Shown: one piece after another, positions 24,043-31,568 of the stretch
Layout: each line of letters begins with the position of its first letter
Numbering within the stretch: the stretch's first letter is position 1
From: Candidatus Gastranaerophilales bacterium
Lineage (GTDB): Bacteria > Cyanobacteriota > Vampirovibrionia > Gastranaerophilales > Gastranaerophilaceae
Length of the DNA stretch: 43,751 bases
Assembly: GCA_944323675.1 (NCBI GenBank)
Contig: CALUTK010000010.1
Coordinates: 1 to 43,751, forward strand
Reading direction: 5' to 3'
Position numbers and translations under genes: made by a program
The notes under the pieces: model-generated
Seen by the model: the letters and a program-made list of their open reading frames with translations, nothing else
Databases searched by the model: none
Told to the model about the DNA's origin: nothing

Positions 24043-25128
24043 ATGGAATTTTTGATATTTATTGCAGGGTTTGTTTTAGGAGGGATTGCTGTTTGGGTGC
24101 CATTTTATCTTAGCCGCAGGAATACCGCAGCCGTAAATAATGCTTTGTTTGAACAGATGAAACTGTATTTTGAAAATACTGCAAATAAAGTTATAAAGGA
24201 CAGTTCCGCTGAATTATCCGGACAGAATACGCAAAAACTTGAGGAGTTTTATAAGCGTTTTAAAGAAAAAATTGATGATTTTGAAAAACGCGCTGAGGAA
24301 AATTTCAAAACAGAAACTGAGAATTTTACCCGTTTTGATATTAATATAAAGAATTTTATTGAAGCCGGAAACAAAATTTCTCAGGATACAACGTCTCTTG
24401 TAAATGTAATGCGCTCAGATAACCGCCGGCAGGGTCACTGGGGAGAAATTGTCCTTGAAAGAGTTCTGGAGGCTTCCGGTTTGCGACTTGAGGAAGATTA
24501 TAAAATTCAATCGGGTACTGCGGAAGGCAGACCTGATGCCACAGTATTCCTGCCGGAGGGGAGATGTGTCTATATTGACGCAAAAACTTCTCTTTCTTCG
24601 TGGGATGGGTTCGTCAATGCTGACAATGAGGATGAAAAAAATAACTATTTAAAACAATTTATAGATTCAACAAAATCTCATATTACAGGGCTTGCAAAAA
24701 GAGATTATTCAATAGAAGAGGCGTCACCTGATTATGTTTTAATGTTTATCCCGATAGAAAGCTGTTATTCAATGATATTTTGCGAAGATTGCAAACTCTG
24801 GGATTATGCGTGGCAAAATAAAGTTATGCCGGTATCTCCTTCAACACTTCTCGCAGCATTGAAAATAATAAATTCGTTCCACGTTGTCGAGAGACAAAAC
24901 AAAAATGTTCTGGAAATGGCAAGATTATGCGTAAGCGTGCACGATAAATTCGCAGTATTGCTGGAGGAACTTATAAAAATTCGCAGCAGCTTGAATGCTT
25001 CTCTGAAAAAGCTTGAAGGAAACGGGAATATCTTAAATCAGATTAAGAAAATAGAAAAACTCGGCGGTGTTGTTTCTAAGCAGATTCCTGACCTTCCTGA
25101 TAATTTGAAAGATGAAGAAGATAGTTAA
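24043..25128 (+). CDS. rmuC: DNA recombination protein RmuC
   Basis: A 361-residue member of the RmuC family, predicted nuclease-like proteins that limit recombination between short inverted repeats. An N-terminal membrane helix (about 2-22) is followed by a coiled coil (about 30-110). The PD-(D/E)XK-like core shows RRQGHWGEIVLERVLEASG, SGTAEGRPDATVF and VYIDAKTSLSSW, then FIPIESCYSMIF and VMPVSPSTLLAALKII. I start at ATG 24043 because AGAGGAG is 5 nt upstream. The longer frame from a TTG at 24022 would contain that Shine-Dalgarno. Its presence is notable in a window so rich in short inverted repeats. Confidence 0.92.
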   Translation: MEFLIFIAGFVLGGIAVWVPFYLSRRNTAAVNNALFEQMKLYFENTANKVIKDSSAELSGQNTQKLEEFYKRFKEKIDDFEKRAEENFKTETENFTRFDINIKNFIEAGNKISQDTTSLVNVMRSDNRRQGHWGEIVLERVLEASGLRLEEDYKIQSGTAEGRPDATVFLPEGRCVYIDAKTSLSSWDGFVNADNEDEKNNYLKQFIDSTKSHITGLAKRDYSIEEASPDYVLMFIPIESCYSMIFCEDCKLWDYAWQNKVMPVSPSTLLAALKIINSFHVVERQNKNVLEMARLCVSVHDKFAVLLEELIKIRSSLNASLKKLEGNGNILNQIKKIEKLGGVVSKQIPDLPDNLKDEEDS

Positions 25129-25129
25129 C

Positions 25130-25246
25130 AAAGGAGTTTTTTAGATAATATATTCAGCCCTGAATTATCGTCATCAGCAGACAGATAATCAGGAATGTAC
25201 ATGGCTTGGCACGGAGTATTTCCGTCATTTCCCCTTGCTAAATTTA
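25130..25246 (-). pseudogene. Possible coding remnant, about 39 codons
   Basis: On the minus strand a frame reads LLNLARGNDGNTPCQAMYIPDY and then SADDDNSGLNILSKKLLC before a stop near 25130. It looks like real protein sequence but has no start and is closed by a stop just upstream, inside the XRE gene's 3' end. I cannot name the family. It may be the 3' end of a deleted gene. Confidence 0.3.
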
Positions 25247-25537
25247 AGAGTTTTTTTCAACAGCCGTAATTAAGTCGCTTATGAGAGGCAAATGCTTTGT
25301 ATCCACGGTCTTAATCTGTTCAATAACCTCTTCTCTTTTTCTGTCCTGTTTTTTTGAACCTATATTAAAAAATTCATTTATATCAAATTCAAGTTTTTCT
25401 GCAATCCTGACAAATGTATCAAGCGACGGATAAGAATTCCCTGTCTCAATAATACTCATCTGCCGGGGCGAAAGATAAATCATCTCCGATAACTGTTCCT
25501 GCGAAATCCCTCTAGAAATATTTGTCTCAAACAACAT
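25244..25537 (-). CDS. XRE-family transcriptional regulator, 5'-truncated
   Basis: A 97-residue frame with most of an XRE helix-turn-helix: SRGISQEQLSEMIYLSPRQMSIIETGNSYPSLDTFVRIAEKL, quoted in full only to residue 20 as its recognition part SPRQMSIIETGNSYP, then DINEFFNIG. The usual first helix (about 10-15 residues before SRGISQEQ) is missing and replaced by MLFETNI. The ATG has no Shine-Dalgarno and the frame is closed by TAG directly upstream. The break coincides with the 5' end of the prepilin-like fragment on the other strand, so both genes lost their starts at the same junction. Possibly non-functional. Confidence 0.6.
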   Translation of the reverse strand: MLFETNISRGISQEQLSEMIYLSPRQMSIIETGNSYPSLDTFVRIAEKLEFDINEFFNIGSKKQDRKREEVIEQIKTVDTKHLPLISDLITAVEKNS

Positions 25538-26016
25538 CTGCTACGACTAATGATGACGATCCTTCGTTGTTTAACTTATTCACACATCGTATGAATGTTG
25601 TTAAAACACAAGGTAATACTTATACTGCAAGAGCCACTACATCAACAGGCACATCAGATTCTGGAGTTGTTTTTGGCGGTGAGAATTACACATTATATTT
25701 TAATGACGGTATTACCTTTACATTTGCGACGGATTCATCACAATGTACAATTGGTGATGAGACAATAGATACAGATGATGACACAAAGGGGACAGATACG
25801 ACTCCTGGTAAATGCTACGGAGTAATAGATGTCAATGGTGAAAAGAATCCGAATAGAATTGTTAACTGTGATAAAAAAGCTTGGAATGCAGAGTTTAAGG
25901 ACGGAGATACATGTGTTGTTACAAACCCTACAGATATATATCCTGTAGTTATGTATGACCAATCTGTTCTTCCTTCTACAGAAGCTGGTAGAGCAGTCCT
26001 TTACGGTGATAATTAA
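25522..26016 (+). CDS. Prepilin-like secreted protein, 5'-truncated fragment
   Basis: An open frame of 164 codons that has lost its start. It begins TTGTCTCAAACA without a Shine-Dalgarno and lacks the signal/N-terminal methylation helix expected of type IV pilin-like proteins. The remaining part has the look of their variable C-terminal domain: many Thr/Asp/Gly, TLYFNDGITFTFATDSSQC, GKCYGVIDVNGEKNPNRIVNC, and a conserved end. The four Cys could form two disulfides. The assignment to pilin-like proteins rests on the 'YGVIDVNGxKxPN' type motif and is moderate. A clean terminator follows, showing that the 3' end is native. Confidence 0.5.
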   Translation: MSQTTSATTNDDDPSLFNLFTHRMNVVKTQGNTYTARATTSTGTSDSGVVFGGENYTLYFNDGITFTFATDSSQCTIGDETIDTDDDTKGTDTTPGKCYGVIDVNGEKNPNRIVNCDKKAWNAEFKDGDTCVVTNPTDIYPVVMYDQSVLPSTEAGRAVLYGDN

Positions 26017-26098
26017 TGTGAGCAGGCTTTTTCAAGCTTGACACAATAAACAAGTTTACTTTTCTAATAAAGTAAAGCTAAATGAATCTTTTTGTTAT

Positions 26099-26126
26099 GA
26101 GACTTTCGCAGAAAGTCTCTTTTTTT
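26099..26126 (+). terminator. Intrinsic terminator after the prepilin-like fragment
   Basis: A perfect 9-bp stem, GAGACTTTC with GAAAGTCTC around GCA, is followed by seven T. Confidence 0.9.
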
Positions 26127-26129
26127 ACT

Positions 26130-26545
26130 CACCCTCACCCCCTTGCGGTAGAGGGTGGCACAAAGTGCCGGGTGAGGGGTATAAGAGAAAACCCTCCGGC
26201 GCATTCGCGCCACCTCCCTTACAAAGGGAGGTAATTCTCATTCCCTCTCCCCTTGCGGGATACAAAGGGAGCAGACGAGGCAACGAGTCTTGCGACCCTG
26301 TATGCCTTGTGCTGAGGGTGGAATTTCTTAGCGAACCTCGGTGAGCTTAGAAATTCGGGTGAGGGGTTAATTAGCATAAAGAGCGAAGAGTGAGTGGTGA
26401 ACCACAACGGGAGAGGGGACTAAAAACTCTTCAACCATTCACCATTTCATCCTTTCAACTGCTTTATATTGAACCCTTCACCTCTCACACTTCATCCTTC
26501 ACGTTCCAAAAAGCTGGATTGCTTCGCTATCGCTCGCTATGACTT
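26130..26545. repeat. Noncoding stretch of composite short repeats
   Basis: About 415 bp without a gene, made of pieces seen elsewhere in the window. CACCTCCCTTACAAAGGGAGGT at 26210-26231 resembles the 43389-43410 palindrome. The 54-bp block 26317-26370 (GAGGGTGGAATTTCTTAGCG ... GGTGAGGGGT) recurs inverted at about 43627-43680. The segment GGATTGCTTCGCTATCGCTCGC near 26515 recurs inverted near 39930. Several (A/T)TTCACC(A/C)TTC-like runs match the 9.8-10.1 kb element. They look like mosaic REP/MITE remains. Confidence 0.55.
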
Positions 26546-26551
26546 TATCAA

Positions 26552-27166
26552 TTATATGTTATATGAAAATTGTAAAAAGTTCCCCATCAGGTTTTCGTTC
26601 CAGACCTGTACGTCGTCAGGCACAGCAAGCACTGCCGGCGTAAAATTCCAGATGTGTTTAATCTCCGCTTTTACAAGATAATCTGCCATACTCTGTGCAT
26701 ACTTTTTCGGGACTGTTAATATTGCTATATCTATGTTGGATTTCCGTGACAAATTCGGAAGTTTTGTGATATCAAGTATTACTTTATGGTTAACTGTTGT
26801 GCCTATTTTATTCCTGTCATTGTCAAACAGGGCTACTATATTCAAGCCGTAGTTTGTAAAGTTGTCGTATTTTGCTAACGCCATTCCTAAATTGCCGGCG
26901 CCGACTATAAACGCATTTTTAGTCTTGGAAAATCCTAATGTCGCCTCAATTGACTTCTTTAACTCTTTTACTATATATCCAACCCTGCATTTTCCGGAAT
27001 TATTCAGCAGGCTTATGTCTTTTCGAACCTGTGAATCATCAACTTTTAATAGTGCCGCTATCTGCTTACTGGATATAAATTCTATATTGTCCGTTATGTA
27101 ATCATCCAGTATGCAATGATACAGCGTTAATCTATTTATTACTTTATCCGAAATTTTCTTATCCAT
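26552..27166 (-). CDS. rex: Redox-sensing transcriptional repressor Rex
   Basis: A 204-residue repressor that senses the NADH/NAD+ ratio and controls fermentation and respiration genes. The N-terminal winged helix has ISSKQIAALLKVDDSQVRKD, then GKCRVGYIVKEL. The Rossmann fold starts with FIVGAGNLGMALAKYDNF. Further conserved blocks are VALFDNDRNKIG, DIAILTVPKKYAQSMADYLV and IWNFTPAVLAVPDDVQV. The C-terminal swapped helix is present (LQFSYNI). It is last in a minus-strand cluster of murT, pdxJ and a zinc-ribbon gene, 6 bp behind the latter. No obvious Shine-Dalgarno is present, so translation may depend on coupling. No Rex operator was recognised. Confidence 0.92.
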   Translation of the reverse strand: MDKKISDKVINRLTLYHCILDDYITDNIEFISSKQIAALLKVDDSQVRKDISLLNNSGKCRVGYIVKELKKSIEATLGFSKTKNAFIVGAGNLGMALAKYDNFTNYGLNIVALFDNDRNKIGTTVNHKVILDITKLPNLSRKSNIDIAILTVPKKYAQSMADYLVKAEIKHIWNFTPAVLAVPDDVQVWNENLMGNFLQFSYNI

Positions 27167-27172
27167 AAATTT

Positions 27173-27487
27173 TTAGTTATTATTTCTCTTTTCTTCCTCT
27201 TTTATAAAATCACACAAACCCTCCAGACGCTTGTCCTCCATTGCGTCGATAAGTGTCTGAATATTGTCGAATTTTTTTAAAGCAAAGCCAATCTCAGCTA
27301 TTAATACACAGTCGTTGCAGAGTCTGTAGCCGTCATATTCAATTGAACCGGCAAGACATTTGCTTTGACCGCAGCAGTCACATTCAAATGTTTCGTCTAT
27401 AATATCAGGATTGTCCTCAATGTCATCAAGCCGCATTTGTTCAACTACAGCCTGCATTTCTTCTACTATTTCCTTTTCCGATTTCAT
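27173..27487 (-). CDS. Zinc-ribbon hypothetical protein
   Basis: A 104-residue acidic protein with two C-x-x-C pairs, CDCCGQSKC (about residues 36-44) and LCNDCVL (about 57-63), the pattern of a small zinc ribbon. The N-terminal 30 residues form a Glu-rich helix and the C-terminus is helical and charged. I do not recognise the family. It lies between pdxJ (11 bp) and rex (6 bp), so it is likely cotranscribed. AGGAT is about 9 nt before the ATG. A role with Rex is possible only by position. Confidence 0.65.
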   Translation of the reverse strand: MKSEKEIVEEMQAVVEQMRLDDIEDNPDIIDETFECDCCGQSKCLAGSIEYDGYRLCNDCVLIAEIGFALKKFDNIQTLIDAMEDKRLEGLCDFIKEEEKRNNN

Positions 27488-27498
27488 AATTTTTTATC

Positions 27499-28209
27499 CT
27501 ATTTTATTAAGTCTGACATCTTTCTGACAGCCTCCGGCAGTCCTGTAAATACCGCACGGGAAATTATACTGTGGCCGATATTTAATTCATAAAGCCCCGG
27601 AATTTCATGCATTCTATTTACATTTTCGTAATTCAACCCGTGGCCTGCATTAACCTTTAAACCGAGTTTTTGCGCAAGTGCCGCTGCATTTTTTAGTTTT
27701 AGGAATTCTTTTTCTTCATTTTCTTTGCCAAAGGCTTCGGAGTATGCCCCTGTATGCATTTCTATAAATTGTGCGCCGGTTTTAGCGGAAGCCTCAACCT
27801 GTTCAGAATCAGGGTCTATAAATAAGCTGACTATAATGCCGGCATCAAGCAGAGGTTTTATAAATTCTGTAACTTTATCAAGCTGTCCGGCGACGTCAAG
27901 TCCGCCTTCCGTTGTAATTTCCTGACGCTTTTCAGGAACAAGACATATTGAATAAGGCTTAATGTCAAGTGCAATCTGCTGAATATCTTCTGCCATCGCC
28001 ATTTCAAGGTTTAATTTTGTCTTTATAGTTTTGATAAGAGTATAAACATCCTCATCTTTTATATGGCGTCTATCTTCTCTAAGGTGTGTTGTAATTGAAG
28101 TTGCTCCGTTTTGTTCACATATATCGGCCGCCATAACAGGGTCAGGTTCAACGCCGCCTCTTGCATTTCTTAATGTTGCTACATGATCTATATTTACGCC
28201 TAATAACAT
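27499..28209 (-). CDS. pdxJ: Pyridoxine 5'-phosphate synthase PdxJ
   Basis: A 236-residue TIM-barrel enzyme that condenses 1-deoxyxylulose 5-phosphate with 3-amino-2-oxopropyl phosphate to make pyridoxine 5'-phosphate, the last ring-forming step of the DXP-dependent vitamin B6 pathway. The family start LGVNIDHVATLRNARGG is complete, with THLREDRRHI, the lid region, and GLDVAGQ, SLFIDPD, EMHTGAYSEAF, GLKVNAGHGLNYENV and ELNIGHSIISRAVF. It follows murT by 17 bp and has GAGGT about 8 nt upstream. Confidence 0.95.
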   Translation of the reverse strand: MLLGVNIDHVATLRNARGGVEPDPVMAADICEQNGATSITTHLREDRRHIKDEDVYTLIKTIKTKLNLEMAMAEDIQQIALDIKPYSICLVPEKRQEITTEGGLDVAGQLDKVTEFIKPLLDAGIIVSLFIDPDSEQVEASAKTGAQFIEMHTGAYSEAFGKENEEKEFLKLKNAAALAQKLGLKVNAGHGLNYENVNRMHEIPGLYELNIGHSIISRAVFTGLPEAVRKMSDLIK

Positions 28210-28226
28210 TTTTTATTACCTCTTTT

Positions 28227-29561
28227 CTAAAATTTCATCTTTGCAATCTTTAAAAGCGCTGTGTACGACGGGAGTATGGTAATCTCCTCCTCTGTATCAT
28301 TAGAAGACGCAGCTTTTATTATTGCTTTTTTTATTGACGGTTCGACAATTATCTGGGATTGCGGAATCCCGGCATATTTTAGCCGGAGCGCCATATCGTC
28401 CGCTCTTGTGCCTGACGTTATAACAAGCTTTTGGGCACCCGCAAGACATTCAAAATCGCTGTCCCATAACCATGAAATATCCCGTCCGTCTGCATAATTG
28501 TCATTGATTGCTATTACTATATTGGAATTTAAATCAACAGTTTTTAAGACTTCACTTGCGCCTGTCGGGTTTTTGATTAGCTGTATAAGTGCTTTATGCC
28601 CTTTTATATCTCGGGTTTCTGTTCTGCCGAAGATTGATTTATAAGTGTTCAGAGCCTCCTGAATGGTGTCCGGAGAAATTCCGGATTCTAATGAATAAGC
28701 AATTGCAGCAAGCGCATTGTAGGCGTTATAGAGTCCGGATAAATAGACCTTAAATTCATATTTTTCGTTTTCATGAACTATATTTAACTCTGAAAAATCA
28801 GGATATACCTTAACATCAGCGGCATAATCGCAAGCCGGACGTTTATATCCGCATTTTCTGCAGTAGTAATGTCCCTGCTGTGCAAAGAAACGCTTTTTAT
28901 ACCGCAGAGGAGTTCCGCAGGTGCAGTTAAAAACTTCTGACGGCGCATTGGAAGTGTTTAGGGATTCCTCAGCATATTGCACATTTTCAAATCCGTAATA
29001 TACTGCATTTCCGATTTTGTCAAATGTAGAAACAAGCGGGTCATCAGCATTCAGAATAAGTTTTAAATCAGGATTTTTAGAAATTGCGTTTTGTATAAAC
29101 CCTGCCGTTGTTGCAAGCTCTCCGTATCTGTCCAATTGGTCGCGGAAAAGGTTCGTTACAACAAGGTAATCAGCTTTTATGTAATCATAGAGTTTTTGCA
29201 GATAAGCTTCATCAGATTCAAGAACTGCATAATGAAACCTCCTATAAGGATTCAGGTTCAGTGCAAATACATTTGCGACGCCCGTCAGCATATTGGCGCC
29301 TTTTAGATTATGTATAACCCTGTAGCCGTCAGTTTCTATAATATGTGAAATAATTCCGGAGGTTGTTGTTTTTCCGTTTGTTCCGGTTACCGTAATTATT
29401 GATTTTTTTATATAATCAGGGCAGTATTTTAAAAAATCAGGATAAAATTTTAAAACAAGTTTCCCTGCAAACGATGTCCCCGATGAATGAGAAAAAAGTT
29501 TAATCCCTGTGTAAGCGGCCCTTGCAAGTATTAACGATAAATAGAATTTCAACGGTTTCAT
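28227..29561 (-). CDS. murT: MurT-like lipid II isoglutaminyl synthase subunit (Mur ligase family)
   Basis: A 444-residue Mur-ligase-type protein. The P-loop TVTGTNGKTTTSGII is at about residues 57-71, NLFRDQLDRYGEL follows, and a Cys4 zinc ribbon, CTCGTP...YYCRKCGYKRP, lies in the middle domain, which is diagnostic for MurT. The C-terminal DUF1727 domain has NPTGASEVL and AINDNYADGRDISWLWD with its catalytic Asp. MurT activates the D-Glu carboxylate of lipid II with ATP and its glutaminase partner GatD supplies ammonia. GatD normally sits next to MurT but is absent from this window. AGGAC lies 8 nt before the ATG. Confidence 0.9.
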   Translation of the reverse strand: MKPLKFYLSLILARAAYTGIKLFSHSSGTSFAGKLVLKFYPDFLKYCPDYIKKSIITVTGTNGKTTTSGIISHIIETDGYRVIHNLKGANMLTGVANVFALNLNPYRRFHYAVLESDEAYLQKLYDYIKADYLVVTNLFRDQLDRYGELATTAGFIQNAISKNPDLKLILNADDPLVSTFDKIGNAVYYGFENVQYAEESLNTSNAPSEVFNCTCGTPLRYKKRFFAQQGHYYCRKCGYKRPACDYAADVKVYPDFSELNIVHENEKYEFKVYLSGLYNAYNALAAIAYSLESGISPDTIQEALNTYKSIFGRTETRDIKGHKALIQLIKNPTGASEVLKTVDLNSNIVIAINDNYADGRDISWLWDSDFECLAGAQKLVITSGTRADDMALRLKYAGIPQSQIIVEPSIKKAIIKAASSNDTEEEITILPSYTALLKIAKMKF

Positions 29562-29617
29562 TATAAATAGTCCTTTGGGCGTATTCCAATTCTCTTCCGA
29601 TTAATTTATACTTCAAA

Positions 29618-29623
29618 TATAAT
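29618..29623 (+). promoter_or_regulatory. -10 box of the Cys-rich membrane protein gene
   Basis: A perfect TATAAT lies 20 nt before the ATG at 29644. The predicted leader is about 14 nt and lacks a Shine-Dalgarno. No clear -35 hexamer. Confidence 0.4.
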
Positions 29624-29643
29624 ACAAAAGTGTAAAAAATAAA

Positions 29644-30003
29644 ATGTATTTCTTTATCGCAATAATCTTTATCGCTGAGCTTATAATAGCCTTACATATC
29701 ATTTCGTACATAGTAAAGGCGGATAAATACGTGTGCCGGCTTAATGAACAGGTGAAGGAGTGGCATCCGCAGATTGAGGCGTATCTTTTCTGTATAAAAG
29801 ATTGCGTATCGTGCGCAAAATCTTGCGTTGAAGCTGCGATAAGTTTTATTAGATGCAAAAGGCAGGAGATTGTTAACCGTATAATAAAATCATTATTGAT
29901 TTATTTCCTTCTTGTAATTATGGAAAAGAAATTCAAAAAACTTTCTCCCGCGGTAAAATACATAGTCTTTGCAAAAGATTACTGGGACAGTATTTCAGCC
30001 TGA
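29644..30003 (+). CDS. Cys-rich membrane protein, hypothetical
   Basis: A 119-residue protein with an N-terminal helix (about 2-22) and a second hydrophobic segment near 82-95. Between them lies a Cys cluster, YVC...YLFCIKDCVSCAKSCVEA...FIRCK, with seven Cys in about 45 residues, including C-x3-C-x2-C-x3-C. This could bind a metal or form disulfides, but no known motif is recognised. It is divergent from murT and 63 bp before the YtxH operon, which has its own promoter. Confidence 0.55.
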   Translation: MYFFIAIIFIAELIIALHIISYIVKADKYVCRLNEQVKEWHPQIEAYLFCIKDCVSCAKSCVEAAISFIRCKRQEIVNRIIKSLLIYFLLVIMEKKFKKLSPAVKYIVFAKDYWDSISA

Positions 30004-30008
30004 TTAGC

Positions 30009-30036
30009 TTGTATTTTTGAAAAAATATGATATAAT
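30009..30036 (+). promoter_or_regulatory. Promoter of the YtxH/DUF948 operon
   Basis: TTGTAT at 30009-30014, a 16-nt spacer and TGA-TATAAT (extended -10, TATAAT at 30031-30036). It lies 30 bp before the first YtxH start. Confidence 0.65.
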
Positions 30037-30066
30037 AAAACTCACAAAATGAAAGAAGAGGTCACT

Positions 30067-30378
30067 ATGGGTAAAAATAAATCATTTGCGTTTGGTATGG
30101 GGCTTATAGCAGGTGTTATAGGCGGTATTGTGGCAGGCGTTCTGTATGCTCCGAAACCAGGAGAAGAATCCAGAAGAGAAATTAAAGAAGCTGCCTGTGA
30201 ATTATATGAAAAACATTCCCCTGAAATTAAAAAAGCTAAAAAGCAGGCGCTTGAAAATATTGACTTAATGAAATATAAGCTTGAAAGGCAATTGAGAAAG
30301 TTCAATAACATGGTAAAATCTAAGAAAATGCAGAAAGCAAAAGAGCTTGAAACATCTGATGACAACTTTGAATATTAA
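30067..30378 (+). CDS. YtxH-domain protein 1
   Basis: A 103-residue protein starting MGKNKSFAFGMGLIAGVIGG. The glycine-rich membrane helix followed by GVLYAPKPGEESRREI is the hallmark of YtxH (a membrane-anchored general-stress protein family, gas-vesicle-protein-like annotation). A charged helical tail of about 60 residues follows. The start is the ATG at 30067 because AGAGGT lies just before it; a frame from the ATG at 30049 would be longer but has no Shine-Dalgarno. First gene of a three-gene operon. Confidence 0.82.
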   Translation: MGKNKSFAFGMGLIAGVIGGIVAGVLYAPKPGEESRREIKEAACELYEKHSPEIKKAKKQALENIDLMKYKLERQLRKFNNMVKSKKMQKAKELETSDDNFEY

Positions 30379-30398
30379 AACTAAGAGGTAAACACACT

Positions 30399-30761
30399 AT
30401 GGATTTGACATCTCAAATAGCGCTGAATCAGGGTTTGACCTTTCTTGCCTGGGCAAGCGGCATTGTAATTATCATTGTCGGAGGTTTTCTGGTTAAACTG
30501 ATTTACGATTTGTCTAAATTATCAAAAAATGTAAATGAGACAGCTATTTTATTAAACACTGAATTGAAACCTACAATTAAAGAACTGAATGACACCCTGC
30601 ATTCAATCAATGCAATTGTAAAAAATACCGATCAGGGGGTCGACAGTTTTAAAAACGCTGTAGAAAAGATTTTCGGGAAAACCAAAGTGGTCTCCGAATC
30701 CATTATCGGCGGATTAATTAAAGGTTTTGCAACAGTATATAAATTATTTACTAAAAAATAG
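30399..30761 (+). CDS. DUF948 membrane protein
   Basis: A 120-residue protein with one N-terminal membrane helix (about 12-36, ASGIVIIIVGGFLVKLIYDL) and a long amphipathic helix with the DUF948 pattern LNTELKPTIKELNDTLHSINAIVKNTDQGV. Members of DUF948 are usually encoded next to YtxH proteins, as here on both sides, and are thought to act with them at the membrane in stress. GAGGT lies about 10 nt before the ATG. Confidence 0.85.
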   Translation: MDLTSQIALNQGLTFLAWASGIVIIIVGGFLVKLIYDLSKLSKNVNETAILLNTELKPTIKELNDTLHSINAIVKNTDQGVDSFKNAVEKIFGKTKVVSESIIGGLIKGFATVYKLFTKK

Positions 30762-30826
30762 CAGTTTTGGGTAATGAAAAATTTTCCCGCTGCTGTAAGA
30801 ATGAAAACGAAAGAAAAGGAGATAAT

Positions 30827-31108
30827 ATGTCAGGAACTAAATTTTTAGCAGGTTTTTTAGTAGGCGGTGCAATTGGTGCCATTGCAGGTATTCTGCTTGC
30901 CCCTAAATCAGGCGAAGAAACAAGAGCTTTGATTGCTGATACAACAAAAGACCTTACAAGTCGTGCAAACGAAACTGTAAAAGAAATTCAATCAAAAGCA
31001 GACGATGTTGTATCTGAAATGCAGAAAAAGGGCGACGAATTAAAAGAAAAATTACAAAACGTAATTAATCAGCAAAAAGAAGGTAAAGAAGCAAAAGCCG
31101 CTGAATAA
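30827..31108 (+). CDS. YtxH-domain protein 2
   Basis: A 93-residue paralogue of the first YtxH gene: MSGTKFLAGFLVGGAIGAIAGILLAPKSGEETRALI, of which the key parts are the glycine helix and APKSGEETR. A coiled-coil tail (KSADD-like, rich in Lys/Glu/Ala) follows. AAAGGAG is 6 nt before this ATG; a longer frame from 30767 has no such site. It ends the operon at a strong terminator. Confidence 0.85.
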   Translation: MSGTKFLAGFLVGGAIGAIAGILLAPKSGEETRALIADTTKDLTSRANETVKEIQSKADDVVSEMQKKGDELKEKLQNVINQQKEGKEAKAAE

Positions 31109-31135
31109 ATTCTATTAAAATTTTTATTACGAAAG

Positions 31136-31165
31136 GTCCGGAATTTTTAATTCCGGACTTTTTTT
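31136..31165 (+). terminator. Intrinsic terminator of the YtxH operon
   Basis: A perfect 10-bp stem GTCCGGAATT / AATTCCGGAC around TTT, then seven T. Confidence 0.93.
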
Positions 31166-31193
31166 GTATTAATACAAAGGCGTCAAATTTGAA

Positions 31194-31568
31194 CTATCTG
31201 CTTAACGCATCACGCAGGGCTTTTTCAAGCACCTGAACCTTTGCTTCCAATACTCTTACCTTAGAGGAACTTGTATCTGATTTAACTTCACGTCTTTCAA
31301 GTTCACGGCGGTATGCGGCAATTTTATCAAGTTCCGCAAAGTAGAATGGAAGTGTCAGGGCAATACCAGCAAACAAACCAGCAATCATTATACATATCGT
31401 ATAAAATGCAACATTCAATGTCTTTGTCAAATGATAGGTCATCTCAGCCGCAGCATCATATCGCGGCCCCCATACCTGTATCGTAACACTTTCATTTGCA
31501 TTTAATATAACTAAAAACAAAACACCCAGTATCGCTAAATAAGCCATTATCTGCATCAATCTTTTCAT
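31194..31568 (-). CDS. LapA-domain (DUF1049) inner membrane protein
   Basis: A 124-residue protein with two membrane helices (about 5-22 and 52-78) and a C-terminal coiled coil (about 82-122), the build of LapA/YciS-type proteins, which in enterobacteria take part in lipopolysaccharide assembly and LpxC control. Length and layout fit, while sequence identity cannot be judged. Given the Kdo genes and LspA nearby, an envelope role is plausible. It overlaps rluD by 4 bp (31565-31568) and is last in that operon. GAGGGT lies 8 nt upstream. Confidence 0.62.
   Translation of the reverse strand: MKRLMQIMAYLAILGVLFLVILNANESVTIQVWGPRYDAAAEMTYHLTKTLNVAFYTICIMIAGLFAGIALTLPFYFAELDKIAAYRRELERREVKSDTSSSKVRVLEAKVQVLEKALRDALSR

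Noticed and set aside
26219-26407. Minus-strand open frame of 62 codons
   Set aside because: It lies entirely in composite repeats and its sequence changes with repeat boundaries. No start signals.
29091-29317. Overlapping plus-strand frames inside murT
   Set aside because: They are antisense to a conserved Mur-ligase domain and have no ribosome binding site.
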